Shown here piece after piece: positions 32,481 through 44,440 of a DNA stretch of 53,737 nucleotides (positions within the stretch are counted from its first letter, which is position 1; every line of letters begins with the position of its first letter). This stretch comes from Diplocarpon mali (lineage: Eukaryota; Ascomycota; Leotiomycetes; Helotiales; Drepanopezizaceae). The stretch covers positions 1 through 53,737 of the forward strand of contig JAENRP010000294.1 in NCBI GenBank assembly GCA_024741835.1, in the 5' to 3' direction. Under the pieces are notes generated by a model that made no database searches, was not told the origin of the DNA, and saw nothing but the letters and a program-made list of their open reading frames with translations. The position numbers were made by a program, and so were the translations under genes.

Positions 32481-34586
32481 TAAGTACGCTCCTTAACAAT
32501 TGCATAGCTACTTATATTATTAATTCGAAGGATTTACTTATCGCAGGTACCTTTAAGTCTTCTGGCGACTTATAGCAATATATTAAAGTAGGTACCTTAA
32601 GACTCCTAATTATTAAGAGAGGTAATAGATATATAGTAGACTCTCTTCTATAGCGTAACGGCTCTCTTATAGGAATAATACTGCGCAATATTGCTATTAT
32701 AAAGGAGTTTATTACTAATATTATCTTAAAGAGGCTCCTTGCAGATAAGGGTTTTTAATACTTTAGAGTAGACCTCACTTTGCGCTTTAAGAGCATTAAA
32801 GATTCTATAAAGCGAGCTTAGTTAAAGCGTTACTATAATCTTATTTTCTTTAAATATAAGCCTATTAACTATTTAGATCTCTTAAATATACTTTAATATA
32901 ATTTCTCTACTTTAATAGCATTCCCTATAGCTAAGATAACGCTTTATAATAGGTTTCAGTCTAGCTATACGCCTACTAAGGTATAGGATAATAACGCGTA
33001 TATATAGTACCTTTGCGCTAGCTACCTAAGCGCAAAGGCTCTCTAAGCGCTAGTCAAGTGTACTAGGGGAGTGAAGATTAGGGGAATACAAAGGCTAGAG
33101 TGCCTTATATACGTAGTAGCGTCTGCTAAGCAAGTTATTTCTTACGCTACCTTTAAGAACCGATCTCTAAGGCCCTTCTTTAAGATCTCTTAGGATCTCT
33201 TTAATTTTTTAAATAACTTATATAATAGTTACTTATAGGTTCTTTTAATTAAAGACGAGTATAATAGTATACTTTGGACATTCCTATTAAGATCGAAGGG
33301 TAAAGATATAGTTATAAAGGTCCTTTAGGCCTTTGAAGCATAAGTGAAACGCTAATATAGGCTTTCCATTTGCAAGATTAGGCAAGATAATAATACTTTA
33401 GTAATCTCCTTAAGAGAAGACTCTCTTATAAAGTACTAAAGATAGGTAAAAGAAGAGGGAATTGATTTAAAGCTTACTCCTACTTATATATACCAACCTA
33501 ATAGAGGCGCAGAGCAAGTAGAAAGAGAGTTGATTAAACGCTTTATTAAAATAAGAATCTACGCTAGGCTTTTAATAAGCCTTTGGCCAAAGGTTATAGA
33601 AGCTGCTATATACCTTTATAACATCTCCTTACTTATTAGGAAGAAGATGATCTTATTAAGTAAGGCTCTTTATAATTGGTTTAAGCAATATTTTCAATTC
33701 TATAAGCCGCTGCTTATTAAGTAGATAATAGTAAGCTTAAAGCCCGATTAGAGTCGCGTTTATGCGTATAGCGCTTGCGCATACCCTTTAATTAAGGAGA
33801 AGGAGGCAAGGAAGGACCGCTGAACCTTTAAAATTAAACTATAAGGGCACTTAAGTTACTTAATTAGATATATTACCTTTAATATTTATAGAATCTGGGT
33901 TCTTATACTCTAGTAAGTAATAATAACTTATAATATTGAATTCGATAAGTCTCTCTTTTATAATCTAAAAGCTAAGCGCGCAAACCCTATATCGCGCTAG
34001 GAACTTAAGATAACCCTTTAATTGATTAGAAAGGGAGAGGGAGCTTAGGACACTAAGTTTAAAGGCATTTTCGAAGAATTAAAGCTTATCGTAAGGTCGA
34101 ACGCAATCGCTGCAAAAGAAGCCGCTATATAAGAAGAGCCTATATTATAGACCAACGCTGCTCTATAGCCTTTAACTAATAATATAGAAGGCCTTAACTT
34201 AAATCTAAATTCTCTAAAAGACCTGCTTAAAAACTCAAAGGTAGAAGTAAGCAAACTGGAAGCTACTGCGCCAGTCTTTAAGAAGGCAAATGGTAACTAG
34301 AGCTTAAGGGTAATAATTCCCTATAGAGGCCCTACTAAAGAAGGAACTATAGACGACTCTAAGGGAGTCTTTAAAGACGAGTTCTATAAAGCGATCGGCA
34401 GATCTTTAGCCGCTATTTTATATAAGAATAGAAATAGCTTAAGGGCTTTAAGACAAAGTCTTCAATTATAAAGGCAAGCCTTAGTAAACTCTAGTAAAAG
34501 GCTAGAGGTACTACTACCAAGATCTAGAAGAAGCTTTAACAATCTTATAAGAAGCGACCTAGTAAGAGGAGCAGGCCTTAATAATA
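32480..34586 (+). pseudogene. pol: F pol, protease and integrase
   Basis: The integrase core is strong. Near 33240-33420: ILIKDEYNSILWTFLLRSKG, then ICKIRxDNNTLVISL. Near 33480-33630: LTPTYIYxPNRGAExVEREL, then ARLLISLWPKVIEAAIYLYN. These match Copia TP..PQxNGxAERxxR and LPxxxWxEAxxxAxYLxN. The piece 33530-33724 is uninterrupted. After the core, an acidic linker (34030-34350) leads toward RT but is split by a solo LTR at 34587. No RT is visible. Confidence 0.88.
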
Positions 34587-34819
34587 TGTTGCAGGAATGC
34601 CCGTCACATGTTTGTCACATGATCTGTCACATGACACATCATACACATGATGTGTCATATGACTTGCCACATGACTTAGTGGCAGCCCTTGTTAAATAGC
34701 TCGTAGTTAGAGAGCTCTAATGAATCAAGACACTCAACATCGTCGTTTGCACCTCATACTTCTTCGTGCCCTCTTCTAGTTTACTATCAAGTTCACTATC
34801 AGAGAACCTCCTTGCTACA
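34587..34819 (+). repeat. Solo LTR of the B family
   Basis: 233 bp from TGTTGCAGGAATGCCC to CTCCTTGCTACA, flanked by perfect target duplication taata (34582-34586 and 34820-34824). It is the least decayed B-type LTR here. It contains at least six CANNTG-centred motifs (GTCACATGA type) at 34603-34677. The rest of the element was lost by LTR recombination. Confidence 0.93.
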
Positions 34820-34824
34820 TAATA

Positions 34825-35013
34825 TAATACCTTAAGTTGTAATACTAGCTTAAAGACTATAGGCTTAAGAGATAGAGCTACTTAGACTCTTAAAGGAACT
34901 TTTAGCAATAATAAAAATAGAAAAGGAGACTTATAGAGAAAAGCGCAAAGAGGAACTCCCTCTTCCTAGGCAAAAGAGGATAAGACGCTTAAGTATTAAG
35001 CAATAGTATAAAT
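34825..35013 (+). pseudogene. pol: F pol, linker after solo LTR
   Basis: Short continuation of F's integrase-RT linker (lysine/arginine-rich, with KRKSSKR-like character). It ends where the G3 LTR begins. The 60-codon minus frame at 34931-35113 is a shadow. Confidence 0.5.
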
Positions 35014-35252
35014 CAGAGGGGAGACAACACAAGAATAGGCCTAAGGGAAGACCTAAAAACAAAGAGGAGGAAGCACCATAAGCGGGCTCTCTTAGATAAG
35101 ATATTGGGAACAAGTCCTAAGTATGGGGTATATTCAGTACTATAGCAATACGCGCTATCTCTATATATAGAAGATGGCCCTTTTATCCTCCTACTATCCT
35201 GCGCCGATTATATGATATATATTATAAGACCTATCTATCTTAAGTCTCTATA
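35014..35252 (-). repeat. 3' LTR of Gypsy G3
   Basis: About 239 bp, homologous to 2267-2505 and 38447-38685. The minus strand starts TATAGAGACTTAAGATAG and ends near GTTGTCTCCCCTCT. G3's internal sequence lies to its right on the minus strand. Confidence 0.82.
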
Positions 35253-35438
35253 TATATCTTAAATAATAAAAGTAATAGCCCCTACTACTATTAGTAAAGA
35301 ATATAAAATAATATAAGTCAAGGCAATAGTATATCAATTATTAGCAAACCTTAAGTGCGAGAAAACTAATATATTAAGAGGCCTAAACTAGGGCTATATT
35401 ATTATTAAAGGTAAAAGAGAAAAAAAAGGGAAGTTTTT

Positions 35439-35502
35439 NNNNNNNNNNNNNNNNNNNNNNNNNNNNNNNNNNNNNNNNNNNNNNNNNNNNNNNNNNNNNN
35501 NN
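35439..35502. other. Assembly gap (64 N)
   Basis: Run of N between a T-run and a TTTTTTAT stretch. Probably an unresolved homopolymer or low-complexity part of the G 3' UTR. The minus frame called across it is an artefact. Confidence 0.95.
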
Positions 35503-35520
35503 TTTTTTATATAGCTTTTC

Positions 35521-35543
35521 ACCTATAGGCCGGGCCCAGGAGT
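35521..35543 (+). repeat. Palindrome in G3 3' UTR
   Basis: ACCTATAGGCC / GGCCCAGGAGT type. Same site as 53702-53724 in G2. Confidence 0.88.
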
Positions 35544-35821
35544 TAGAAAATGAAATTAGCAAAACAAATAAGCTATAGAATCGCAAAAAAACAATTAAAA
35601 ATAGTACTAACCTAGATGTCAATTTTCCTTAGTTCTCTTTAAAGGGCAAGGAGACCTATCATTAGATAATACTCTCTTCGCTAAACGACTACTTCTTCTT
35701 ATAGTATTGCTATTAGTATCCGACGAGATAGGTCTTAGTATAGCAGGAGCTTTAGTGGTTTAGGCAGATGCTAGTATGCTTTAGCAGCTTCTATTAATAG
35801 GAAGAGAGACTTATATAGTAG

Positions 35822-35848
35822 TATTATTATTATTATTATTATTATTAT
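35822..35848. repeat. ATT microsatellite
   Basis: About nine ATT units. On the coding strand it gives an asparagine run, corresponding to the D/N-rich stretch at 53388-53420 in G2. Confidence 0.9.
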
Positions 35849-35934
35849 CCTTAAGAGAATTATTAGTAATAGAGGAAGGGGAGGCGGGAGATTCTATAAA
35901 CACTACTTCCTTAGCTTTGCCCTTTGCCAGATCA

Positions 35935-35957
35935 AGTTGCAGGCCGGGCTTAAGAGT
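35935..35957 (+). repeat. Palindrome in G3 frame (site 4)
   Basis: Decayed copy, site shared with 53277-53299. Confidence 0.8.
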
Positions 35958-36756
35958 TATATTAAGTATCTTTACATAAGGTTTCTTAATGCTATACTTC
36001 TCGAATAGAATCGTCTTATCGATTATATTATCAGCCTCGATATTATCATTAGAGCCTCTTATCTTAGTCTACGACTTATCTCTATATAGTTGCAGCTCTA
36101 GCTATTAAACTAGCTTTTAGGTATTGATAAAATCTTTAAAAAGTTCTTATTTATACTTCTTCAAATATGCTATCAGCTGAGTTATATCTTTTGCGAATAA
36201 ATCCTTTATAGTTATTACTACTAATAAGTCGCTTTAAGGTCTCTTTCCTATAAGAGCCTCCGATAGGGGGCCACCTTTTGTCATACTAAGGGTTATACGA
36301 AACTTAGCAGATAATTCACCTACGATATTCCATCTTATAAGTTAGGGTCGCTTTATATTAATAAAGTTAATAATAAAATCCTTTAGGTCGGTGCTATTCT
36401 TAAGTGCTCCATTTCCAACTACCTTAGTATAGTTATTGCTAATTATTAAAAAACCGCCTTTGCCAGGTTCCTGTTTAGACTTAAGGTCAACGAATGTGTC
36501 TTATCTTATAAATACCGAAAATGGGACGGTCTTATTAGAAACATATTCCTCTAAGGGCGTTCTTTATTTAATGCTTAGTTCCTTTTATTAACTAGCGCTT
36601 CGTACTAGGTTTATTAAGACCTATTAAGCATTTTTAGGCCTAGGTAGTATAAGGATTAATAATTCGTACGACTTTTCCTACACTGCAAATTGTCTAGTAG
36701 ACTGCTTGGCTGCTGGAATTATATAGTAATCGATAGTCCTATTATTAGGCATAATA

Positions 36757-36779
36757 ACCCGCGAGCCAGGCCTAGGAGT
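36757..36779 (+). repeat. Palindrome in G3 frame (site 3)
   Basis: ACCCGCGAGCC / GGCCTAGGAGT arms, flanked by TA..TCAA. Site shared with 52455-52477. Confidence 0.9.
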
Positions 36780-37986
36780 CAATCTGACGAATCTTATATT
36801 AGTATTAATTTTAATAGAAACTACTTTCGTATAGTAGTTAATCCCTATAAACTATACCAGCTTAGGGTACGTTACTAGCTTATATAAAGAATTATAATAA
36901 GTTAGTAAAGCACTTAAATATAATCTATAGTACATTCTCAGCGTTTATTATATTAGACTATAAGTTATATTATAAAGAAATGCAGATAAAGGTACTAGTT
37001 TCTTATTAGATACTTGAAAATAATATCTATATATTTCTAGTTCTTCTTATGCTAACGCTAAAAATGAAGTCTTTACGCGAGAACTATAACTATATATACG
37101 TATAGCACTTAGGAAAGCGCAGCTAAACAATTTAAGCATATTTAAAAACCCTTTGCTACAGAGTGATATTAGATTATCGCTAGCTAGTATAGCATTATAT
37201 CAGGCAGGAGTCTAAGCGATATTATAGAATAATTTCAAAGCTTTAAGCTCTACCTTAAACTTAGCGAAACCTAATAATATATCTTTCTTAACCTAGCTTG
37301 CTATTCTATTACCGATAGCCACAATTGCATAATTCCCTAAGTATAGTAAAAATAGCTTTAGGTTAAGGGTAATGCAAAATTTATAAATATTAGACGACAT
37401 ATCTTCATTATTAAGGCCTATTATTGCCAGCCTATAGTACTACGCGTATTATCATTTATAAAGGGTATAGAATTTATCAAAATTAAAGTCCTTAAACATT
37501 CCTATTATAAATTTAGAAAGTCTTATTTTCATTTCTAGTATTACTATAATCTTAAACCTATTGCTATACTATAGTATTATCTTAATATTAAAGGGAACTT
37601 GATAGTATTCTATAGAGATAATAGTTATACTATCTTCTGACTTTTCTTTAAGAATATAGTAGTTACTATTAAATTTCTTATAATCGATAAAGAACTATAT
37701 AATATTATCTATAAAGAATTCGTCTTGCTATAACTTTATAATCTGTTTAACAGCCCTTGCTATTCCCTCTTATACTAATAAAACTTTTCCCTAACCTTCT
37801 TTCTTTAAATGTTTCATTATTAACTTATAGAATTTTAGAACGAATTTTTACAAGTCCTTAAGGAAGGATTATATAATATTAGTAATATCTTTCTTATTAT
37901 TATTAAAAATCTCTAGCACATTAGAGATAGTATTATTCTCTTTATCTGATATTTTATTATCTAAGTCTATATTGTCATATATATTA

Positions 37987-38009
37987 ACCCGCGGGCTAGG
38001 CTCGCGAGT
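37987..38009 (+). repeat. Palindrome in G3 frame (site 2)
   Basis: ACCCGCGGGCT / GGCTCGCGAGT arms. Site shared with 51225-51247. Confidence 0.9.
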
Positions 38010-38172
38010 CAATTTCTTTGCCATTAGTATTCGGGGTATTTAAGGCATTTCTAAGAATAGCAATTCAAACTTATCTAAGTCTAATAAATAAGGGTTATAA
38101 TAGTTAGCAATTTATATTCTCAGTATTATAGGCACCTTATGCTTAAGGACCTCCTCCTTACATAGTACTTCT

Positions 38173-38195
38173 ACCTATAGGCCAGGCCTACGAGT
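38173..38195 (+). repeat. Palindrome in G3 frame (site 1)
   Basis: ACCTATAGGCC / GGCCTACGAGT arms. Site shared with 51039-51061. Confidence 0.9.
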
Positions 38196-38446
38196 CAAAT
38201 CTTCCTTGTTAGTCTATTCTACCGGGGGTAATAGCAGCTTTAGAGCGGCGGATACGACAAATTCCTATCTCTTTGACTCATTGTTAAAGAAGTTCATTAT
38301 ATACTCAGCTAAGTAAATCATCTTTTCTTTTATAATAAGCAGTCTGTACTATGATTATTAAAAGCCGAGGGTATTTAAAACAGTTTGGTTAAAAAGTGCG
38401 AAATTGTTATACTATAAAGGATTATCTTTTATAGTTTAAATAGTAG

Positions 38447-38685
38447 TATGGAGACCTGAGATGGATAGGTCTTGTGACATATATCATATAATCGGCGCAG
38501 GCTAGTAGGAGGATAAAAGGGCCACCTTTTATATATAGAGATAGCGCGTATCGCCATAGTATTGAATATACCTTATACTTAGGACTTATTCCTAATATCT
38601 TATCTAAGAGAGCCCGCTTATAGTGCTTCCTCCTCTTGTTTTTAGGTCTTCCCTTAGGCCTATTCTTATATTATCCCCCCTTTAA
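38447..38685 (+). repeat. 5' LTR of G2
   Basis: About 239 bp starting TATGGAGACCTGAGATGG (decayed TG). Contains TTTTATATATAGAGATAGC promoter-like sequence near 38526-38545. The inner end near 38685 is approximate. Confidence 0.82.
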
Positions 38686-39365
38686 GTTTTATATTAGTGA
38701 CTTACGCAAGGACTAATTTCTTAAGATTTCTATTCTTATACAACTTTATCGATCTCTTAGTTTGCAGATAAGAGACCGGCCTTTGAAATACGTCTTTAAA
38801 ATACTTATAGTATTTTAATTAACTTTAAAACCCTTATCTTTAATCGCCTAATTACTTAGAATTATCGATTTTCGTTTAGCAACTATTAATAACCTTAGAT
38901 TTTCCCTTTTCAGCTCTGCTTTAAAAACCCCTATTTTCTTCTTCAACTCTAAGATTCTTGGAATTTTCGGCTTTTCGGTATGAAAAATTTGATAAACCCT
39001 ATAATAGCAATCTCAAATAGCAGTAGTTTTAAGTACTTAAGTAATACTAAGCGCAAACTCTAATAGGAAGTGCCTTCTTAAAATCTTTAGAAATCCGAAT
39101 CTAATAATTCAGCCGCCTCGGCTTAATAGAACTCTAAAAATTGCCTTAGAATCGTCTCTAGAGACCCCTTTATTCTAAAGACTAATAGGAATTGGCTTAA
39201 AGGCTAAGAAGAATCTTAAATATAAACCTTATCTTAAAAATTAGTCTTAAATTAAGTAAACCTTATCTTATTGCGATTAGTTGTAACGCTCCTATTAGTT
39301 ATTTAATACCTATTTAGAATCTTTTAGCAAACTCAAATTAAACTTTTAGCAGAATCCGGAATTCT

Positions 39366-39388
39366 ACTCCTAGGCCTAGCCTATAAGT
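39366..39388 (+). repeat. Palindrome in G2 leader or N-terminal gag
   Basis: ACTCCTAGGCC / AGCCTATAAGT arms. Same site as 1518-1540 in G1. Confidence 0.9.
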
Positions 39389-40374
39389 AAGAGGATAAAA
39401 AGACGTCCTTAAACAACTTAGGACTACTACCTACTTTTTTAATATCGACGCTTGAAAATACTAATAATAATAATAATTTTAAACTTTTCACTAATCCTTT
39501 ATTTAAATCTTTTTAAACTCGTCCTAGTCACTTTAAGATTGACTCGGATTCTAAACGCTCTTTAAGCCCTTTTGAATTTTAAAGTACTCCTCTTAGCAAT
39601 CAATCTCGCGATATTAAAGCTTCCCCTTTACCTCCTATAGATTCTATCAACCCGGATAATTAGTATAAAATAATAATAGCTGCATTTAAGGCTATTACTA
39701 ATCACTTTCCCTTCCCTAGTTCCCTTAGCGCTCCTTACTTCATAGGCGCTAATATTACTGATTTCCTTAAGTAATATAAGGAAACTTATTACGATTTTAG
39801 TATTATGCAAGAGGATATAATTTCTCGACTTCCTTACTACTATAACTATATAAGCAAAGATATTATCAAATCCCTCCTCGAATAGAAAACGCATAGTTTA
39901 TAAGAACTCCTTATTAAGGCTCTTAAGTCTGAATTCCGAGAATTTGATAGATAGTAGATTTGCAATACCTTAGCTTTCTTAAAGGAATTTGTTTTAATCA
40001 CTTATACTCTTAAGGAACTTAAAAACTACTATCGGACTTTTACTTATATATCGAATACCTTAATTAGCTAGAAAATACTTAGCAAAGTTGAAAGAGGCCG
40101 CCTTTTCTTACTCGGATTACTTACTAGCCTTTGAAATAAGATTATTAAGCATTTCAAAATCAATAAGCAAGACCTTATAACCTTCGCTTTATTTAAGGAA
40201 TTCTCGGCCTTTGCTTTAAAATCAGATCTTAGTAAGAGAACTATTAATATTATAAAGTAGGAAAAAGCCCTTACTCCCTCTTATACTAAAGACCTTAAGA
40301 GCCTAGTCCAAGAATACTCAAAAGCTTTAGAAGTTATAGAAAAGGCAAAAAAGAACCTAATGGTTATACCTTTC

Positions 40375-40397
40375 ACTTATAGGCCCGACCTAGGAGT
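40375..40397 (+). repeat. Palindrome in G2 gag
   Basis: In frame, encodes TYRPDLGV. Confidence 0.92.
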
Positions 40398-42290
40398 AAG
40401 ATCCAACCTTAGAATTAAGGAACTTAAGACCTAATTTGCAGAACTCTGAATCTAAAGCTTAGAAACTAGGATTAATAATCTTTTATAGGAAAAATAGCAT
40501 ATTCCCTAGTTTAATAATAGACAAAACTCGGCCACTATAAGCCAACCTAGTAGTTCCTATTATCAGACTCCTACTTCTTATCATTTGGAATAACCAGCTA
40601 ATATAAGAATGCAATAGCTGGCTAAAGAAGGAGGAATTGATCCTAACTAGCATTCTATTAATATTAATGCTATAGGGTACTAAAGAAATAGCAATAGAAG
40701 ACGACTAACCTATAACTTTTATAATAATAAAGAACCTAACTGCGCTTTATATAAGTATTGCAATAATTGCCCTCTTTTCCTTTATTTTATTAACATTAAG
40801 GTCATATATATTAATAAGTATGGGATACTTTATATTAGGGATCCTAGGCTAGAAGCTATCCCTATTAAAAAGCACTAGAATCGCTTATAGTTATAGACTA
40901 TTCGAATAATAATATATAGTATAAAATAGGATGAGAATTTAGTCGAACGATAGCGTATTATAGATATAAATGCCAAAATCCCAACTTATATATATATAAG
41001 TCCAATTAGCAATCTACTTAAAGGAGTTCTTAAGGACCTAGCTTTTAATTAAATAGCTATAGAAGTTAGAGGCATCTCTATCTTAGGATAGGTTAATAAT
41101 AATATTTCAGCCGATATTAATACTGCTTCTATATCTAGGAACCCTTAGAATTCTTAGCGTCCTTCTAGATCTTCCACTCTACTAATACTAATAAAACCAG
41201 CTAAAGTCCAGAAATTAGTATATGCAACTTAAGAATCTTAATATAAAGTCCAAACGCTAAAAGATACCTAATAATCTAAAACTGCAGTAGACGATAATAA
41301 AGCCGATATAGTAGACGAATTAATTAGAGATATAATAGACGAAGATAGCTTTAAGCTTAAAGATTAAGAAGTTAAAGTTATTATATAAACCCCTGACCTT
41401 AAGCGAAAGAGATAGATATTAAAATAGGAAAAATTCGTCGACAAATACGCTAGTTTAACCGCAATAGAGAAAGCTATAGAAAATATTATAGCTTAGTAAA
41501 TTAACCTTACGTTTAAAGACCTATTTAATTTAATTAGACGCTTTAATAAAGTGCTAGGAAAGCATATCCCAATTGCCTTTAAAGATTTAAATAATAATAA
41601 GGAAATGGAAATTATAATATAAAAGAACTTTAAGAAGCACCTAGCCTTAATCAAATGTCTTTAGATTATAGAAAACGAAGGAACCTAAAGGTACTATAAT
41701 ATTATAGCAATAGCTTTAACATCCTAGAATATCAATCGAAATTATTTAATAGTTGCGATAAAAAGCCCTATTATTATTTGTTTAATAGAAGAATCAGTTA
41801 AAGTAAAGGCTTTGATCGATTATGGTTTAAAAGTTAATATAATAATTAGAAAAGTGGCGGAAATAGCTTAATTAATAATCGTTAGCGATTAACTCCTTAT
41901 TTATTCGACTATCTCTAGATTAAAATACAATTTTAATAAATAGGTGAAAAACGTAAAGGTTAGAGTCAAAGGAATTGTTAATTATATTGACTTTCTAATA
42001 ATAGAGAATTCTTCAAACGACATTCTTTTAGGAATGCCCTTTATTTTAAAATCTTAGCTAATATTTAATTATCCTAGAGATAGGCTTATAAAAGCTAGCC
42101 TTTAGAATATAGATCGATCTTTAAAAGGAAAAATGATTATTATAGGAGATATAGCCGAATTCTAGAATAAGGTTTTAAGAAACGATTAGCTAGTATAAGG
42201 GCTAGGCTTAATGCTAATAAAGGAAGGCATTTAGCAAAGAGTTATAGTAAAAGAAAGGTAAGTTTGTCGATTTTAAATAATAGTGATTTA

Positions 42291-42313
42291 ACTTACAGTC
42301 CTAGACTAGGAGT
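42291..42313 (+). repeat. Palindrome in G2 pol, copy 1
   Basis: Encodes TYSPRLGV in the protease-RT linker. Confidence 0.9.
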
Positions 42314-42452
42314 CAAATCTGGAATTTTAAAAAATAGTACAATTAGCGTTTTATCAGCTTAATAATTAAGAAAAAAGAAAAATAAAGTAGAGAAGAGAGT
42401 TCGTTTTACAAATTTCGATAATTTATTAATCATTTTAAAAAACCTAAAAACC

Positions 42453-42475
42453 ACTTATAAGCCGGACCTGCGAGT
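42453..42475 (+). repeat. Palindrome in G2 pol, copy 2
   Basis: Encodes TYKPDLRV, 54 codons after copy 1. Confidence 0.9.
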
Positions 42476-44417
42476 GAAAAATAATAAAATTACTAATAAT
42501 ATTTCCATCTATACACTTTAAATTAATAACTTAGAAAATCTTTTAATTATTTTTAAAAAGGAAAATTCGGATTATTTTATAGGATTTAATAAAAAAGGAA
42601 AGAAGTAGAGAAGTATAGTATTAGCCAATATTCGAACTATATATAAAAGTAAGGCCGATAAAGTATAACCGATAGATTAGGGAATCTCTAACAGCTCGAA
42701 GCCTAAAGGACTAGATGATTAGTTTGAATAAGATAAGAAGCTTCGACCTTTAAAGCCGGGTAGCAAATTCGATAAGTTTATTATAGGCAGATTTTCTAAT
42801 AAACCTATTAGATATCGACTAATAAAAGAACGTTTCGATATACTAAAAATTAAAGAAGACTTAATAGAATAAGAATGCGAACTACTTTATAAAACCTTAA
42901 CAAATCAAAAGGATACCTTGGCTTTTGATTAGACGGAACTTAACTAGATTTAAAAAGAGGTTACGCCTTATATTAAGATTAAGATAATACCTTATAAAGC
43001 CTAGTAAGAGAAAACATTCAAGGTCTTTAAAGCTCTTTAAGAAAAGGTAATCGAAATATTAAAGGATAAACTAAAGCAAGGTATTCTTAAGTTCTATAAT
43101 AGCCCTTATAAGAACAAATGGTTCCTAGTTGCTAAGAAGGAAAAGGGAACTTATAGATTAATAATAGCAGTAGTAGAGATGAACCGAGTAATTGTTAAAA
43201 ACGCTAATATTCCTTTGAATATAGATAAGTTCTTAAATGAATTCGCAGGATTAACCCGCAGCTCTCTTATTAACTTCTTCTTTAAATACAACCAATTTAT
43301 TCTTAATATTAAATCGAGAGATATAATAGCAATTTAAACCCTTCTTAAGCTACTTTAAATAATAAGATTACCTTAAGAGGCTATAAATTCGATCGCTCAA
43401 TTTATCTAAGTAATCTATAAGATACTAGTAGATTATATACCTAATATTGCGCTCTCTTATATAGATAATATAGGAGTAAAGGATCAAGATCATTCTATAA
43501 TTATAAAGAAGTTCTCCTTAGCATATAATAATTTATAATAGAACACATTTAGAACCTAGATTAAGTACTTATACAATTCGAAAGGGCAAGAGCAATAGTT
43601 AGTCCGAAGTTATAATACTATCTCCTATCGATGGAAATTATTAATTTCATTACTGATTCTAATGGCCGAAGTCCTTAAAGGGCTAAAGTACTTAAAATCA
43701 ATAAATAGAAAAGATATAACAATATGGTAGAAGCTCGCGCATTTATTAGAATTATAGTATACTATCGCATTTGAATTAAGGATTTCGCTAAAAAGGCAGT
43801 ACCTATTTACTCCTTATTTTAAAAAGGGGCTGAGTTTTAATAGGAGAAACCTTAAATAGAGGCTATAAAACAACTAAAGCAAGCGTTGCTTAAAGCGCCT
43901 TATCTAATTAAAATAGACTATAAAGCCGACGCTAGCTTAATTATACTAATAGTTGACGCAAGCTTAATTAAATGGGGTACTATCCTTTAATAAGCTAATA
44001 GCTAATAGAAAAGATATCTAGCTTACTTTAAAAGTAGTCTTTAGAATCTAGTAGAAATAAAGTATTATACTATTAAATAGGAATATAAAGGCGCCCTAAA
44101 GGCGATGAAAAAGATAAGAAGCGACCTTTATAATACTTACTTTATTCTCGAAACTGATGCTAAAGTGCTAGTAGAATAATTAAATAGAGCTATAAGCGAC
44201 CTATTAGGAGCCTTACTAATAAAATGGATTACTTAAATAAGACTAATAGACTTTAAAGTCAAATATATTCTAAGAATGAAAAACACTACCGCTAATAGCC
44301 TTTTAAAAAGAACTCGGCCCTACCCCTTTAATTTGATTAAAGAAAACGAAATAGATATTAATAAGTAAGTAGAAAACGAAGTTGGTTATCTATCGATATA
44401 TCGCCTTAAAGGGACTT

Positions 44418-44440
44418 AACTTGCGAGCCTAGCCTACGAG
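44418..44440 (+). repeat. Palindrome in RNase H-integrase linker
   Basis: ACTTGCGAGCC / AGCCTACGAGT arms. It appears to be read in a different codon phase (LASLAYES) from the other copies, or an indel occurred nearby. Confidence 0.88.

Larger units (their letters stand above)
35253..35618 (-). other. G3 3' untranslated region with sequencing gap
   Basis: Between the end of the G3 extra frame and its 3' LTR. Contains the N run and a palindrome. It matches 53625-53737 in G2, so G2's own 3' LTR should lie roughly 0.3 kb beyond the window end. Confidence 0.7.
35619..38446 (-). pseudogene. G3 extra frame (ORF4 homologue), 5'-truncated
   Basis: Minus-strand copy of the frame at about 50790-53624 in G2. 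For example, it reads ELKALKLFYNIA and then SKGFLNMLKLFSCAFLSAI, where G2 has KALKLFYNIA and SKGFLNMPKLFSCAFLGAM. The TGA stop aligns. Four palindromes lie at the same sites as in G2 with identical spacing (822, 1230 and 186 nt). An ATT microsatellite (35822-35848) falls in the acidic asparagine/aspartate-rich part. The 5' end is cut by G2 at 38447. Function unknown; see the G2 copy. Confidence 0.8.
38686..41400 (+). pseudogene. gag: G2 leader and gag
   Basis: Gag frame recognisable from about 39530: HFKIDSDSKRSL, AAFKAITNHFPFPSSLSAP, FLKxYKETYYDFSIMQEDII and KVERGRLFLLGLLTSL. It is interrupted by RIP stops only. A palindrome at 40375-40397 reads in frame as TYRPDLGV within IPFTYRPDLGVRSN; one at 39366-39388 lies near or before the gag start. 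G1 (1-2266) is a second copy with both palindromes at the same positions. The minus frame at 39628-39894 is a shadow. Confidence 0.85.
41400..44400 (+). pseudogene. pol: G2 pol, protease, RT and RNase H
   Basis: Protease near 41812-42048: VKALIDYGLKVNIIIRKVAE (ALIDSGSxxNxI, catalytic DSG decayed to DYG), then DILLGMPFI. RT from about 43090: NKWFLVAKKEKGTYRLI, then NANIPLNIDKFLNEFAG, and the active-site block SYIDNIGVKDQD (YIDDIGVKG in relatives) near 43456. RNase H region 43900-44340 with KIRSDLYNTYFILETDAKVL-type residues, followed by FKVKYILRMKNTTANSL. Two palindromes (42291 and 42453, 162 nt apart) read in frame as TYSPRLGV and TYKPDLRV. Stops are RIP-type. Confidence 0.88.

Noticed and set aside
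35383..35622. 79-codon frame across the N gap
   Set aside because: Includes 22 unknown residues from the gap; artefact.
34935..38690. Inverted repeats flanking a 3-kb unit (35014-35252 and 38447-38685)
   Set aside because: They are LTRs of two different Gypsy copies (G3 minus, G2 plus) brought head to head by insertion of G2 into G3.
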